A DNA stretch of 64,000 nt from Rhizobium indicum. Its GTDB lineage: Bacteria > Pseudomonadota > Alphaproteobacteria > Rhizobiales > Rhizobiaceae. The translations under genes were made by a program, and so were the position numbers. The DNA is taken from NCBI RefSeq assembly GCF_005862305.2, contig NZ_CP054021.1, positions 1,178,001-1,242,000 of the forward strand, read 5' to 3'. This document shows, piece by piece, positions 21,333 to 30,055 of this stretch. The notes beneath the pieces were generated by a model, which worked only from the letters and a program-made list of their open reading frames with translations, did not search any database and had not been told where the DNA came from. Each line of letters starts with the position of its first letter. Positions within the stretch are counted from its first letter, which is position 1.

Positions 21333-21464
21333 ATGCAGACGCCCGCCAATACCCAAACCACCATTCCCCAGCATGTCGTCGACCAGATGGAAAACGAATG
21401 GCGCCAGATTCGCCCTGAACGGGAAAATACGCGTCCGGCCCAGCAGCCTCAACAACAACGCTGA
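21333..21464 (+). CDS. Small hypothetical protein (43 aa)
   Basis: The ORF starts ATGCAGACG behind AGAGGAGA, a good ribosome-binding site at six to eight bases. It encodes a 43-residue hydrophilic protein ending in a proline/glutamine-rich tail. The middle reads HVVDQMENEWRQIRPERE, probably a short amphipathic helix. I do not recognise a family. It sits alone in an AT-rich intergenic region just after the CtrA-like sites. Confidence 0.55.
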   Translation: MQTPANTQTTIPQHVVDQMENEWRQIRPERENTRPAQQPQQQR

Positions 21465-21611
21465 AATAGACGCAAAGCAGTACCGATGTAAGCTCGAGCG
21501 CTGCCCAGCGCCCGATCAGTGCCCCGGCCAGTCACTCGTGGCCGGGTGAATTTTTCAAAGGTGCAATAAACGTCCCAGCGGTTGACCGCCCCTCATCGTA
21601 GTACAGCCCCC

Positions 21612-22172
21612 TCATCGCATCACAGCATCTAGCCGTTTCGCCAGCGTGTCCAATGATCGGGTGAAAACCATCCTGTCGTCGAGCGCACGCGACAGCACCA
21701 GCGCGCCCTGAATACCCGCGACGCCCTCCTCGGCGAGCGTTTGCGCCTCCCCCTCAGGGCAGCCTGCCCGCATCAGCGCCGAACGCAAGGCGTCGATCCA
21801 GCGGACGAAATAGTCGCCGATCGCTGCCGAAAACCGTTCCCGGGTCTCGTCAACCGCGAAGGCACCGACGAGGCAGATGCGGCCCCCGGAGCGGAAATAA
21901 TCGTTCACATCAGTCCACATCGCCGCGATCGCCTGATGGGCGTCGCCCTCTCTCAACGGCTGATAGATCGCATGTTCGAACCAGGCATCGACGTCGGCGA
22001 GCACTGCGCCCGCCATCTCCTCCTTGCCGCCGGGGAAGAAGTGGTAAAGGCTGCCCTTGCCGATGCCGGTGCGTTCGGTGATGCGGCTGAGCGACGTGCC
22101 CTCATAACCGAGCTCGCGGAAGATTTCCGCGAGCAACGGAACGATGTCGGCGCGTTCGTAGATGGTCTTCAC
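21612..22172 (-). CDS. TetR-family transcriptional regulator
   Basis: The GTG start at 22172 has AAGGAA seven bases before it and gives 186 aa starting with the usual N-terminal helix. A longer frame to 22250 would run into the upstream gene. The helix-turn-helix region is TSLSRITERTGIGKGSLYHFF, a canonical TetR DNA-binding segment. The C-terminal part is a helical ligand and dimerisation domain. It lies downstream of and on the same strand as the DUF1348 gene and probably regulates it or neighbouring detoxification genes. Confidence 0.88.
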   Translation of the reverse strand: MKTIYERADIVPLLAEIFRELGYEGTSLSRITERTGIGKGSLYHFFPGGKEEMAGAVLADVDAWFEHAIYQPLREGDAHQAIAAMWTDVNDYFRSGGRICLVGAFAVDETRERFSAAIGDYFVRWIDALRSALMRAGCPEGEAQTLAEEGVAGIQGALVLSRALDDRMVFTRSLDTLAKRLDAVMR

Positions 22173-22192
22173 CCGCGGCTTCCTTGGCTTGT

Positions 22193-22654
22193 TTAGAGGC
22201 CGAGCTCGGTCAGACCGGGATGGTCGTCCGGCCGCCGGCCGAGCGGCCAATGGTACTTGCGCTCCGATTCCCGGATCGGCAGGTCGTTGATGCAGGCGAA
22301 GCGGCGCTGCATCAAGCCGGCGGCGTCGAATTCCCAGTTCTCGTTGCCATAGGAGCGGAACCAGTTGCCGCTGTCATCGTGCCATTCATAGGCGAAGCGC
22401 ACGGCGATGCGATGATCGGTGAAGGCCCAGATCTCCTTGATCAGTCGGTAATCCAGCTCCTTTGCCCATTTGCGGGTGAGGAAGGCGACAATCTCGGCGC
22501 GGCCGGTGATGAATTCGGCGCGGTTCCGCCAGCGGCTGTCCGGCGTATAGACGAGCGAGACGCGCTCGGGATCACGGCTGTTCCAGCCGTCCTCGGCAAG
22601 ACGGACTTTCTGGGTGGCGGTCTCAAAGGTGAAAGGCGGGACGAGGCTGGACAT
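22193..22654 (-). CDS. DUF1348 (SnoaL/NTF2-like) protein
   Basis: The protein is 153 aa. It reads [40 protein letters not shown] near the start and later [16 protein letters not shown] and [24 protein letters not shown], which is diagnostic of the DUF1348 nuclear-transport-factor-2-like fold. These proteins have a cone-shaped pocket and may bind or hydrolyse a small hydrophobic molecule, but no reaction is established. It is the first gene of a pair with the TetR regulator, 20 bases apart. Confidence 0.87.
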   Translation of the reverse strand: MSSLVPPFTFETATQKVRLAEDGWNSRDPERVSLVYTPDSRWRNRAEFITGRAEIVAFLTRKWAKELDYRLIKEIWAFTDHRIAVRFAYEWHDDSGNWFRSYGNENWEFDAAGLMQRRFACINDLPIRESERKYHWPLGRRPDDHPGLTELGL

Positions 22655-22733
22655 AGGTTCTCCTATACTGAATGGTTTTCATTGTACCTATCGGTACACT
22701 GATTGACAAGCCGCCTCGAAGCGACGTTTCGCC

Positions 22734-23666
22734 TCAGAGGTCGCGATGCTGGCTCCATCGAAGCGGCAGGGCATCCGGGCGAAGCACGATCGCTTCGGGC
22801 GTGAAACGCCACAGCCTTTCCGCCCGTTGAAAGGTGGCGACCTCAGGTGAATCCAGCAGCACCTCGACCCTTCCCGTCATCTGCAGCATGTCGCCGGTTT
22901 CGAAATCGATGAAGACCAGCCCCGCCTTCGGATTGACGAGGAAATTGCCCAGCGTGTTGAAGAACCGATTGCCGGGAAAATCGGGAATGGTCAGCACGCC
23001 GTCGGCGCCGACACGCACGAAGCCGGTATTGCCGCCGCGATGGGACACGTCCACCTGCCGCTCGCCATTCTCCCGGTCGACATAGGAGGCGACAAAGAAG
23101 GTATCCGCACCCTCGATCATCCCTAGCGCCCGATCGTCGAGCTGGGCGGAGTGAAGCGGCGGCATCGCTGTGGGCACATCAGGGTCGCGGACGAAGGCGG
23201 AAGAGCGAAGCTGGATATATTGCGGGCAATTGCCGAAGCTCTGGCCGACGCGTACCTGGAAAGCTCCAGCATCCGTCCTGTGGATCGCGCCGTTCAGCCG
23301 GTTGCGCCGCCGGGTCTCGAGCTGGATACCGAGCATTCCGATCGCGTCGCCATCCTCCATGCCGGCATCGGCAGGATCGGCTGCGTCACGCGGCAGGTGC
23401 ACCTCGAGAATTTCCGGCTCCGGCGAGGCCATGAAACCCGGGCGCTCGGCCCTGACCGTTGCCCAGACATCGCCCTTCGCATCGACGGCGCCGAGCACAA
23501 CGAAAGGCAGCATCGGAAAGAAGGCACGGTGCTGCTCCGGCATGGCCTTGCGGACGAAATTCCGGCCCGGCCCGTCCATGCGTTCGGCGACACCGACGCT
23601 GCGCTGCATGGCGAGTTCGCCCGCATGCCAGGGCGATGTGGCGTCCTGTCTTGTCTGTTCCAGCAT
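22734..23666 (-). CDS. Pyridoxamine 5'-phosphate oxidase-family FMN protein
   Basis: The chosen start at 23666 gives 310 aa (MLEQTRQDATSPWHAGELAMQ); the frame is open further upstream but there reads through the GST gene on another frame. The C-terminal half has the split-barrel pattern GNTGFVRVGADGVLTIPDFPGNRFFNTLGNFL and AGLVFIDFETGDMLQMTGR, which fits flavin-reductase or PNPOx-like FMN-binding proteins. Length and sequence match the larger PNPOx-like family found beside GST genes. It probably reduces a small molecule with a flavin cofactor. Confidence 0.82.
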   Translation of the reverse strand: MLEQTRQDATSPWHAGELAMQRSVGVAERMDGPGRNFVRKAMPEQHRAFFPMLPFVVLGAVDAKGDVWATVRAERPGFMASPEPEILEVHLPRDAADPADAGMEDGDAIGMLGIQLETRRRNRLNGAIHRTDAGAFQVRVGQSFGNCPQYIQLRSSAFVRDPDVPTAMPPLHSAQLDDRALGMIEGADTFFVASYVDRENGERQVDVSHRGGNTGFVRVGADGVLTIPDFPGNRFFNTLGNFLVNPKAGLVFIDFETGDMLQMTGRVEVLLDSPEVATFQRAERLWRFTPEAIVLRPDALPLRWSQHRDL

Positions 23667-23728
23667 CACGGCCTCCTTCAGGGCAACATTTGGGGGAACC
23701 GGGGCAGCGTCCCTGCCCTGGCGGTTTC

Positions 23729-24340
23729 TCACGCGGCAAGGCCGATCTTGGTCTTGCGAAAACCGACGAAACCCGGCAGCGCCTCGATGCGCGCAAGCCA
23801 GGCACGAACGCTTGGATAGGCCGAGATATCGACATTGCCTTCCGGCGCATTGGCGATGTAGCTGTAGAGCGCGATGTCGGCGATCACAGGATTGTCGCCG
23901 AGCAGGAAGCTGCGGCCGTGGAGCTCCGCCTCGATCAGCGCCAGAATGCGGTGCGCCCGGGCGATCACCTCGTCGGTGCGGAAATCGGCGCCGAAGACGG
24001 TGACCAGGCGCGCGGCACAGGGTCCGTAGGCGATCTCGCCTGATGCAACCGAGAGCCATTTCTGTATCCGCGCCGCGGCCACCGCCTCTTCCGGCAACCA
24101 GTCGGTGCGGCCGTATTTGCGGGCGAGATAGACGAGGATGGCAGAGGAATCGGCAATGACCGTGCCATTGTCGTCGAGCACCGGCACCTGGCCAAAGGGA
24201 TTGAGCTTCAGAAAGTCCGGCGCCTTGTGAGCGCCAGCCGCCAGGTCGACCTCGACCAGTTCATAGGGCACGCCAAGCAGCGACAGGAACAGGTGAGCCC
24301 GGTGCGCATGGCCGGAAAGCGGGTGATGGTAGAGTTTCAT
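23729..24340 (-). CDS. Glutathione S-transferase family protein
   Basis: The protein is 203 aa. The N-terminal thioredoxin-like domain ([22 protein letters not shown]) has a serine near residue 9, and [19 protein letters not shown] is the glutathione-binding loop. The C-terminal helical domain includes [19 protein letters not shown]. It is 62 bases upstream of the PNPOx-like gene on the same strand, and the LysR gene is divergent, so GST and PNPOx probably form a LysR-controlled detoxification operon. Confidence 0.9.
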   Translation of the reverse strand: MKLYHHPLSGHAHRAHLFLSLLGVPYELVEVDLAAGAHKAPDFLKLNPFGQVPVLDDNGTVIADSSAILVYLARKYGRTDWLPEEAVAAARIQKWLSVASGEIAYGPCAARLVTVFGADFRTDEVIARAHRILALIEAELHGRSFLLGDNPVIADIALYSYIANAPEGNVDISAYPSVRAWLARIEALPGFVGFRKTKIGLAA

Positions 24341-24483
24341 GATGGTTCCTCTGGTCTTCTAATCGACGGGATGCGGTTGGCGATGGCCGCTTCGAACCAT
24401 CTGCGGTGCAATTTACTGCCTTCCACCTGGCTGCAGTAGAATGCTAATCTGGAAGGCATCTTACCAATTCATGGAAGGATAAC

Positions 24484-25377
24484 ATGGACCGCCTCGACGC
24501 CATGACCGTGCTTCTTGCCGTTGTCGAACAGGGCAGCCTGTCGGCCGCCTCACGGCATCTTCGATCGCCGCTCGCAACCGTCAGCCGCAAGATTTCGGAA
24601 CTGGAAACACATCTCAACGCCCAGCTGCTGCAGCGGAGCAACCGGAAGATCACGCTGACGGAAGCCGGCCGCTCCTATGTCGAGGCGGCGCGGGAAATTC
24701 TCGATCGGGTGGAAGAGGCGGAGCGGACGGCGGCCGGCGAATACAGCGCCCCGAAGGGCGAGTTGACGATGACCGCGCCGATAGTCTTCGGGCGGCTGCA
24801 TGTCCTGCCTGTGGTGGTGGATTTCCTGAAAGCCTATCCCGATATCAATCTGCGGCTGATGCTTGGCGACCGGCTGTCGAACCTCGTCGAGGATCATATC
24901 GACGTGGCGCTGAGGATCGGCAACCTGCCGGACAGCAACCTGATCGCCACAAGGCTCGGCGCGATCCGCCGTACGGTCTATGCCAGCCCGGATTATCTGA
25001 CGCGGCACGCCCACCCCCGGCATCCAGGCGATCTCGCTCGGCATGACTGCGTCAGCTTCGAGGGTATGGCCTCGATGCTGAGCTGGACATTCACCGAGGG
25101 GAAACATGATCTCGCCGTGCCGATCCGCTCACGGCTTGCGGTCAACACCGCCGAGGCCGCGGTCGATGCGGCTGTCGCCGGCCTCGGCATCACCCGCGTG
25201 CTCTCCTACCAGGCCGCAGGCGCCGAGATGGCCGGCCTGCTGGTGCCGCTGCTCCAAGATTTCGAACCGCCGCCGGCCCCGGTGCATCTCGTCTATCCCG
25301 CGCAGGGACTGGTGCCGCTGAAACTGCGGGCGCTGCTCGATTTCGCGACGCCGCGCCTGCGCGCGACGCTGAAATAG
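24484..25377 (+). CDS. LysR-family transcriptional regulator
   Basis: The protein is 297 aa. The N-terminal helix-turn-helix is GSLSAASRHLRSPLATVSRKISELE, followed by the RSNRKITLTEAG wing. A C-terminal substrate-binding domain (about 90-295) starts with GELTMTAPIVFGRLHVLPVV. It is transcribed away from the GST/PNPOx pair with 143 bases between starts, the classical arrangement for a LysR activator of the divergent operon. The inducer is unknown. Confidence 0.9.
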   Translation: MDRLDAMTVLLAVVEQGSLSAASRHLRSPLATVSRKISELETHLNAQLLQRSNRKITLTEAGRSYVEAAREILDRVEEAERTAAGEYSAPKGELTMTAPIVFGRLHVLPVVVDFLKAYPDINLRLMLGDRLSNLVEDHIDVALRIGNLPDSNLIATRLGAIRRTVYASPDYLTRHAHPRHPGDLARHDCVSFEGMASMLSWTFTEGKHDLAVPIRSRLAVNTAEAAVDAAVAGLGITRVLSYQAAGAEMAGLLVPLLQDFEPPPAPVHLVYPAQGLVPLKLRALLDFATPRLRATLK

Positions 25378-25381
25378 GCAC

Positions 25382-25413
25382 TAAAGAGCGTCGCGATTGC
25401 GCGACATGCTTTA
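25382..25413. repeat. Partial RIME-type hairpin
   Basis: TAAAGAGCGTCGCG and GCGCGACATGCTTTA form an inverted repeat that matches the outer arms of the long RIME-type copies with the middle missing. It lies between the convergent LysR and DUF983 genes and may serve as a terminator. Confidence 0.55.
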
Positions 25414-25779
25414 GGCAAGCTTACCCTCTTCCGCCTTGTAGAAATACTGGCTGGCGACCAGCCAGCCCTTCAGCGGCCGCAGCGGCGGAATGCAGGTGGC
25501 GAGCATGAAGGGACCGGTGACCAGAAGCTGTACCCAGATCGGCGCCGAAAAGGCCACCTCCAGCCAGACGCCGAGCAGTACGCTCGGGACGCAGGCGAAG
25601 CAGATGACGAAGAAGGCCGGACCGTCAGCCGGATCGGCGAAGGAATAATCGAGACCGCAGACCTCGCATTCCGGCTGCAGCGTCAGGAAGCCCTTGAACA
25701 TATGGCCCTGGCCGCAACGCGGGCAGCGCCCCCTGATGCCGGTCTGTATCGGAGGAAGTGGGGGATATTCCGTGTCCAT
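25411..25779 (-). CDS. DUF983 membrane protein
   Basis: The start MDTEYPPLPP at 25779 gives 122 aa. The first 45 residues form a rubredoxin-like zinc ribbon with CPRCGQG and CEVCGLDY (four cysteines), followed by the conserved DPADGPAFFVI and two transmembrane helices (about 53-75 and 80-100). This is the DUF983 family, common in Alphaproteobacteria and without a settled function. It converges with the LysR gene. Confidence 0.88.
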   Translation of the reverse strand: MDTEYPPLPPIQTGIRGRCPRCGQGHMFKGFLTLQPECEVCGLDYSFADPADGPAFFVICFACVPSVLLGVWLEVAFSAPIWVQLLVTGPFMLATCIPPLRPLKGWLVASQYFYKAEEGKLA

Positions 25780-26100
25780 GACGATTTCGCTTTCCTGTAC
25801 CGCGAACATTGATGCATTCAATGCCTTTAATGTATGCATGCAATATAATTACATTTCAAAGACATTACCAGTCAATTCGTCAGAATGCCGCAGATCTCCC
25901 AGCGCAGGCTGGCGGCAAGCTGACTGCAGATTTCTGAAAAAGCATTTGGGGCGCAGCCAGGCCTGGCAGCCTGGGCGGATCAAACGTGAGCGTGACGGAT
26001 ATGCTTCGCCATGCCCGAACAGCTTAGGGTGCGACCGATCTGATTCCCGACCGCTTCCGGATTTCGTCCGTGCCTGATCAGCTCGAGGCGGGGTTCTGCG
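25780..26100. other. Intergenic region between DUF983 and MocR genes
   Basis: This 321-base stretch contains an AT-rich segment around 25820-25860 with a TGCATGCA palindrome, probably part of the DUF983 promoter. No coding sequence is convincing. Confidence 0.5.
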
Positions 26101-27504
26101 TCAGAAGAACGACGCCGCCATTTCGGGCGGGCCTTCCAGCGCATGGGCCATGAATTCCAGTGCGCTCTGCAGTTTCTCCCGGGTGATCGGTCCGCCAAGG
26201 CAGACGCGCACGGCCTCGGGCGCCGTGCCCTCGACCGTGAAGGCATCGCTTGCGACGACGCCGATGCCGGAAGAACGGGTATGGCTGCCGAAGGTGGAGC
26301 GGGTCCAGCCGTTGGAGAGCGGCAGCCAGATGTTGAAGCTGATCGGATCGGCGCGGTAGCTGCCAGCCGGCAGGATGGCAGCTACCATTTGCTGGCGGGC
26401 GGCGGCCTCGGCGCGAATGAAACGCAGGATCGTATCGGCAGTGCCGTCCTCGACCCAGCGGGTGGCGAGCGCCACGGTCAGTGGCGAGGCCATGACATTG
26501 TTGGCGCGCATGGCGCTGACGAAAGGCCACACGGCCTTGCTGTCCGGCGCCACGACATAGGCAAGGCGCAGACCCGCGCCGATGCATTTCGCCAGTCCGC
26601 CGATATGCCAGGTGAGATCCGGCGCTGTTGCGGCGAGCGGCGCCGGGCCGTGCTGCGGAATGAAGCCATAGGCATCGTCCTCGACGATCGGCACATGATA
26701 TTTGCGGGCAACGGCGCAGATCTCCTCGCGGCGCCTGGCCGGGATGGTCAGCGTCGTCGGGTTCTGCAGCGTCGGATTGAGATAGAGCGCCTTCGGCTTC
26801 AATCTTTCGCAGGCCTCGGCAAAGGCGTCCGGCAGGATACCGTCCTCGTCCATCGGCAGACCGGCCAGATTGAGCCGCAGCTGGGCGGCGATCGAGCGCA
26901 TGCCGGGATAGGTGATGATTTCCGAAAGCACGGTTTCGCCCGGTTTTGCCAGCAAGCCGAAGATCGCCAGCAGGGCCGGATGGGCGCCGGGTGTGACGAA
27001 GATGCGCTCCTGCGAGGGCACCAGCCCGCGACGGCTGAGCCAGGAGGCGGCAGCCTCCTTGTCCATGCTGGAGCCGCCGAAACCCTGGTAGCGCAGGAGC
27101 GGAATGAGGTTCGCCGTCACCGCCGACATGCCCTCGCGCATGCGGGCGATCAGCTCGGGGTCGTCCGTTTCCGGCGGCATGTTCATCGAGAAATCGACGA
27201 TCGAGGCGCGGCGGGGATCGGGCGCAGCGTCGGGCGCGAATCCCTGGCGCTCCTTGTCCGCGCCACCGGTAACGAAGGTGCCTCGGCCGACATGCGAATC
27301 CACAAGCCCGCGCTTCTGCGCCTCGACATAACCTCTCGCCACCGTCGTGAAATCGACGTTCAGCCGCTTGGCGAGTTCGCGTTGCGGCGGCAGCCGGTCC
27401 CCAACCACCAGATGCCCGCTGCGCAGATCCATTTCGATCACATCGGCGATCGCCATATAACGTGGGCTGCTGCTGCGGCTGAGATCGGGATGCCAGTCTT
27501 TCAT
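26101..27504 (-). CDS. MocR-type GntR/aminotransferase regulator
   Basis: From ATG 27504 the protein is 467 aa. The N-terminal GntR winged helix (about 10-80) includes QRELAKRLNVDFTTVARGY. A fold-type-I aminotransferase domain (about 110-460) follows, with TPGAHPALLAIFGLLAKPGET, the ALYLNPTLQNPTTLTIP stretch and VEDDAYGF near the PLP-Asp position. The usual PLP lysine segment appears to be GGLAKCIGAGLRLAY. MocR proteins sense an amino-sugar or PLP-linked ligand and control nearby or related genes. No obvious target is adjacent, since the gene downstream is DUF983. Confidence 0.88.
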   Translation of the reverse strand: MKDWHPDLSRSSSPRYMAIADVIEMDLRSGHLVVGDRLPPQRELAKRLNVDFTTVARGYVEAQKRGLVDSHVGRGTFVTGGADKERQGFAPDAAPDPRRASIVDFSMNMPPETDDPELIARMREGMSAVTANLIPLLRYQGFGGSSMDKEAAASWLSRRGLVPSQERIFVTPGAHPALLAIFGLLAKPGETVLSEIITYPGMRSIAAQLRLNLAGLPMDEDGILPDAFAEACERLKPKALYLNPTLQNPTTLTIPARRREEICAVARKYHVPIVEDDAYGFIPQHGPAPLAATAPDLTWHIGGLAKCIGAGLRLAYVVAPDSKAVWPFVSAMRANNVMASPLTVALATRWVEDGTADTILRFIRAEAAARQQMVAAILPAGSYRADPISFNIWLPLSNGWTRSTFGSHTRSSGIGVVASDAFTVEGTAPEAVRVCLGGPITREKLQSALEFMAHALEGPPEMAASFF

Positions 27505-27871
27505 GTCGTGATCCGTGTCGGTCTGATTCCTGATGAGATTGACCGTATATTGTTGCACAATGCCGCTGTCACGAAAAATGTCGCGCGCCAAGTCCGGCGA
27601 ACGACGCAGGACGGAATGGCGTACGCCTTGATACGTTTTAATGACGGATTGTCGCCGGATTTGACTGCTATCTGCGCAAATACAATCTGGCACGGCGACC
27701 GCGCTGTCGCAGGCCGATTTCGACAGCGTGTGCGCCAATGACGTGCTGACGATCCGCTCGGCTTGCCGATCGGGCTTTCACCCGGGAAGGCCCGGGTGAG
27801 GCGCGAGGACGGCAAGACAATCGGCAGCGTCTTCAGCGCGCCTTGATGAGGGTTTGCCGCGCGCTATGGCT
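27505..27871. other. Intergenic region upstream of MocR gene
   Basis: These 367 bases separate the SDR stop from the MocR start on the same strand. The MocR promoter should lie here. I find no family-like gene in either strand, although short open frames exist. Confidence 0.5.
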
Positions 27872-28831
27872 TCAGGCGTACGCCGCGAAAGCGTCAATGC
27901 CGGTCAGCCTTGCCGACAAGATCCACAGGCGTGCCGCCTCCTCGGGATCGGCTGCATGGTCGCTGACGCCGCCCGGTTCTCCAGCCGTTGCGCGGATGGC
28001 GATATCGCAGTCCTCACAATAGAGGCCTCCCATACCGTCGAGTTGCGGCGAGGTCGCCGCCCAAACCTGCGTGGCGGCCCCCTGGGATGGCGTCTTGAAT
28101 GTCGGATCAATCGGATTGCCGTCCGCATCGATCCAGCCGGCACTGACCATTTCCTCCTTTGCGAGATGGCGCTGCAAGGGGGTAAGGATCTTGCCCGGGT
28201 GCAGCGAGAAGGCGCGGATGCCGGTGTCGCGCCCGAGCCTGTCCAGATGCACGGCGAAAAGTGCGTTGGCGGTCTTCGACTGACCGTAGGCCCGCCATTT
28301 GTCGTAACCGGTCTCGAATTGCACATCCTTCCATCGTATGGCCGAGTTGTGATGGCCACCGGAGGAAACCGAAACGATGCGAGCGCCGGGCGAGATCGTC
28401 GGCCAAAGGCGGTTGACCAAGGCGAAATGGCCGAGATGATTGGTCGCGAACTGTGCCTCCCATCCGTCGCCGACACGCGTTTCCGGGCACGCCATGATGC
28501 CGGCGCTGTTGATCAGGATGTCGATGCTGCGGCCAGACGCGACGAACCGCTCGGCAAAGGCGCGAACGCTTTCGAGGTCGGAAAGGTCGAGCCGATCAAT
28601 TTCTACGCCATCGATACCGGCGACCGCGCTACGCGCCGCCTCGATGCTCCTTGCGCCGATGGTCACCTTCGCGCCGGCGCCCGCCAGAGCGCGCGTGGTC
28701 TCGAGCCCGAGGCCGGAATGGCCGCCGGTGACGATGGCGCGCTTGCCGGAAAAATCGAGACCGGCCAGAACCTCGCCGGCCGTCGTGTGGGCTCCAAATC
28801 CGGAGCCGATGGGGACTTGTTTGTCATTCAT
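27872..28831 (-). CDS. Short-chain dehydrogenase/reductase (oxidoreductase), cassette 1
   Basis: The protein is 319 aa from ATG 28831. A Rossmann fold has TGGHSGLGLE (TGxxxGxG), an NSAG variant of the NNAG motif, and a SxxxYxxxK-like segment as AYGQSKTAN, in which Tyr and Lys are kept. It is longer than the classical 250-residue SDRs and carries an extra C-terminal region with a CEDCDIA motif, as in the retinol-dehydrogenase-like group. Its closest relative in the window is at 59695. An AraC gene is divergent 123 bases away, so the SDR is likely its target. Confidence 0.88.
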   Translation of the reverse strand: MNDKQVPIGSGFGAHTTAGEVLAGLDFSGKRAIVTGGHSGLGLETTRALAGAGAKVTIGARSIEAARSAVAGIDGVEIDRLDLSDLESVRAFAERFVASGRSIDILINSAGIMACPETRVGDGWEAQFATNHLGHFALVNRLWPTISPGARIVSVSSGGHHNSAIRWKDVQFETGYDKWRAYGQSKTANALFAVHLDRLGRDTGIRAFSLHPGKILTPLQRHLAKEEMVSAGWIDADGNPIDPTFKTPSQGAATQVWAATSPQLDGMGGLYCEDCDIAIRATAGEPGGVSDHAADPEEAARLWILSARLTGIDAFAAYA

Positions 28832-28954
28832 GATAATTACCTTTGTTCTGCGACGTTGCCGTCGCTCGGGATGACGTCGCGAGAATAAGGCGTGGTCTCT
28901 AGACGATCCATGCGCTAAAGTCCGACATCTCTTCGCCATCGTCCGGATTTTTAC

Positions 28955-29899
28955 ATGGACCCGTTATCCGATGTTCTCGCATTGCTCAAACCGCGCAGCT
29001 ATGTTTCCGCGGGGCTTGACGCTGGCGGCGCTTGGGCGATCGATTTTCCGCCCCCGGATGGCATCAAGTTCAACGCGGTGATTTCAGGCGCGTGCTGGCT
29101 GAGCGTCGATGGCGTTGCCGAAGCTGTCCGCCTGGAGGAAAGCGACTGCTTTCTGCTGACGCGCCGCCGAGCCTTTCGTCTCGCCAGCGATCCGGCGCTC
29201 GAAGCGATCCCGTCCGATGCGATCTATTCGATCGCCCGCGACGGCATTGCGACTTGCAATGGCGGCGGCGATTTCTTCCTGATCGGCAGCCGTTTTTCCT
29301 TTTCGGGAGGAAATTCGGACATCCTTCTCGGAATCCTCCCACCGATCGTCCATGTGAAGAGGGATTCCGATCACGCCACCGTGCTGCGCTGGTGCCTCGA
29401 TCGGATGACGCGCGAATTGCGCGACCAGCAGCCGGGCGGCTTTCTGATGGCGGAGCATTTTGCTCACGTCATGCTCATGCAGGTGCTGCGCCTCCATATC
29501 GCATCGCCGAATGCGCGCGGCGTCGGCTGGCTTTTCGCGCTTACCGACCGGCGGATCGGCGCGGCTATCGGTGCCCTGCATGCCGATCCAGCCCGCAAGT
29601 GGACCTTGCAGTCGCTGGCTGAACGGGCCTCGATGTCCCGGTCCAGTTTTGCTCTCCACTTCAAGGATAAGGTCGGGCTTGCGCCGATGGATTATCTGAC
29701 GCGCTGGCGCATGCTTCTCGCAGGTGACCGATTGACAAACTCGGCCGAAGCAATTGCCGGTGTCGCCCTGTCGCTCGGTTATGAATCCGAAAGCGCATTC
29801 AGCACCGCTTTCAAGAGAGTGATGGGATGCTCGCCGCGGCAATATGGTCGCGCTCAGCCGCCCGCCGGTGCCATGCGAGATAGGCTCGGGGCTCAGTGA
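28955..29899 (+). CDS. AraC-family regulator, cassette 1
   Basis: The protein is 314 aa. The N-terminal half (about 1-190) is a cupin-type AraC ligand domain (YVSAGLDAGGAWAIDFPPPDGIKFNAV). The C-terminal half contains two helix-turn-helix motifs, with LQSLAERASMSRSSFALHFK and IAGVALSLGYESESAFSTAF before SPRQY. It resembles the divergent AraC gene at 60767, including MDPLSDVLALLKP against SDPLSEMLNLLDA. It should regulate the divergent SDR. Confidence 0.9.
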   Translation: MDPLSDVLALLKPRSYVSAGLDAGGAWAIDFPPPDGIKFNAVISGACWLSVDGVAEAVRLEESDCFLLTRRRAFRLASDPALEAIPSDAIYSIARDGIATCNGGGDFFLIGSRFSFSGGNSDILLGILPPIVHVKRDSDHATVLRWCLDRMTRELRDQQPGGFLMAEHFAHVMLMQVLRLHIASPNARGVGWLFALTDRRIGAAIGALHADPARKWTLQSLAERASMSRSSFALHFKDKVGLAPMDYLTRWRMLLAGDRLTNSAEAIAGVALSLGYESESAFSTAFKRVMGCSPRQYGRAQPPAGAMRDRLGAQ

Positions 29900-30055
29900 A
29901 ACCTTGATTGGTGCAGGCATCGGAGGGCGGTCGCGCGTTGGCCTGCCGAAATTCCCTCCGATACGGTCTTGCACCCGCCGTCCATTCTCTTACCTATTCA
30001 AGGAAGAATGCGCCGGCTTTCGGCCTTTCGCGCCGGCACCCATCGGGATGAAAGC

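Noticed and set aside
26143..27741. A 532-residue plus-strand frame opposite the MocR gene
   Set aside because: It is antisense to a coding frame with GntR and aminotransferase motifs.
27740..27846. A possible 3' gene remnant on the plus strand ahead of the SDR stop
   Set aside because: The in-frame stretch of about 30 residues has no recognisable similarity and ends in a stop without an upstream start.
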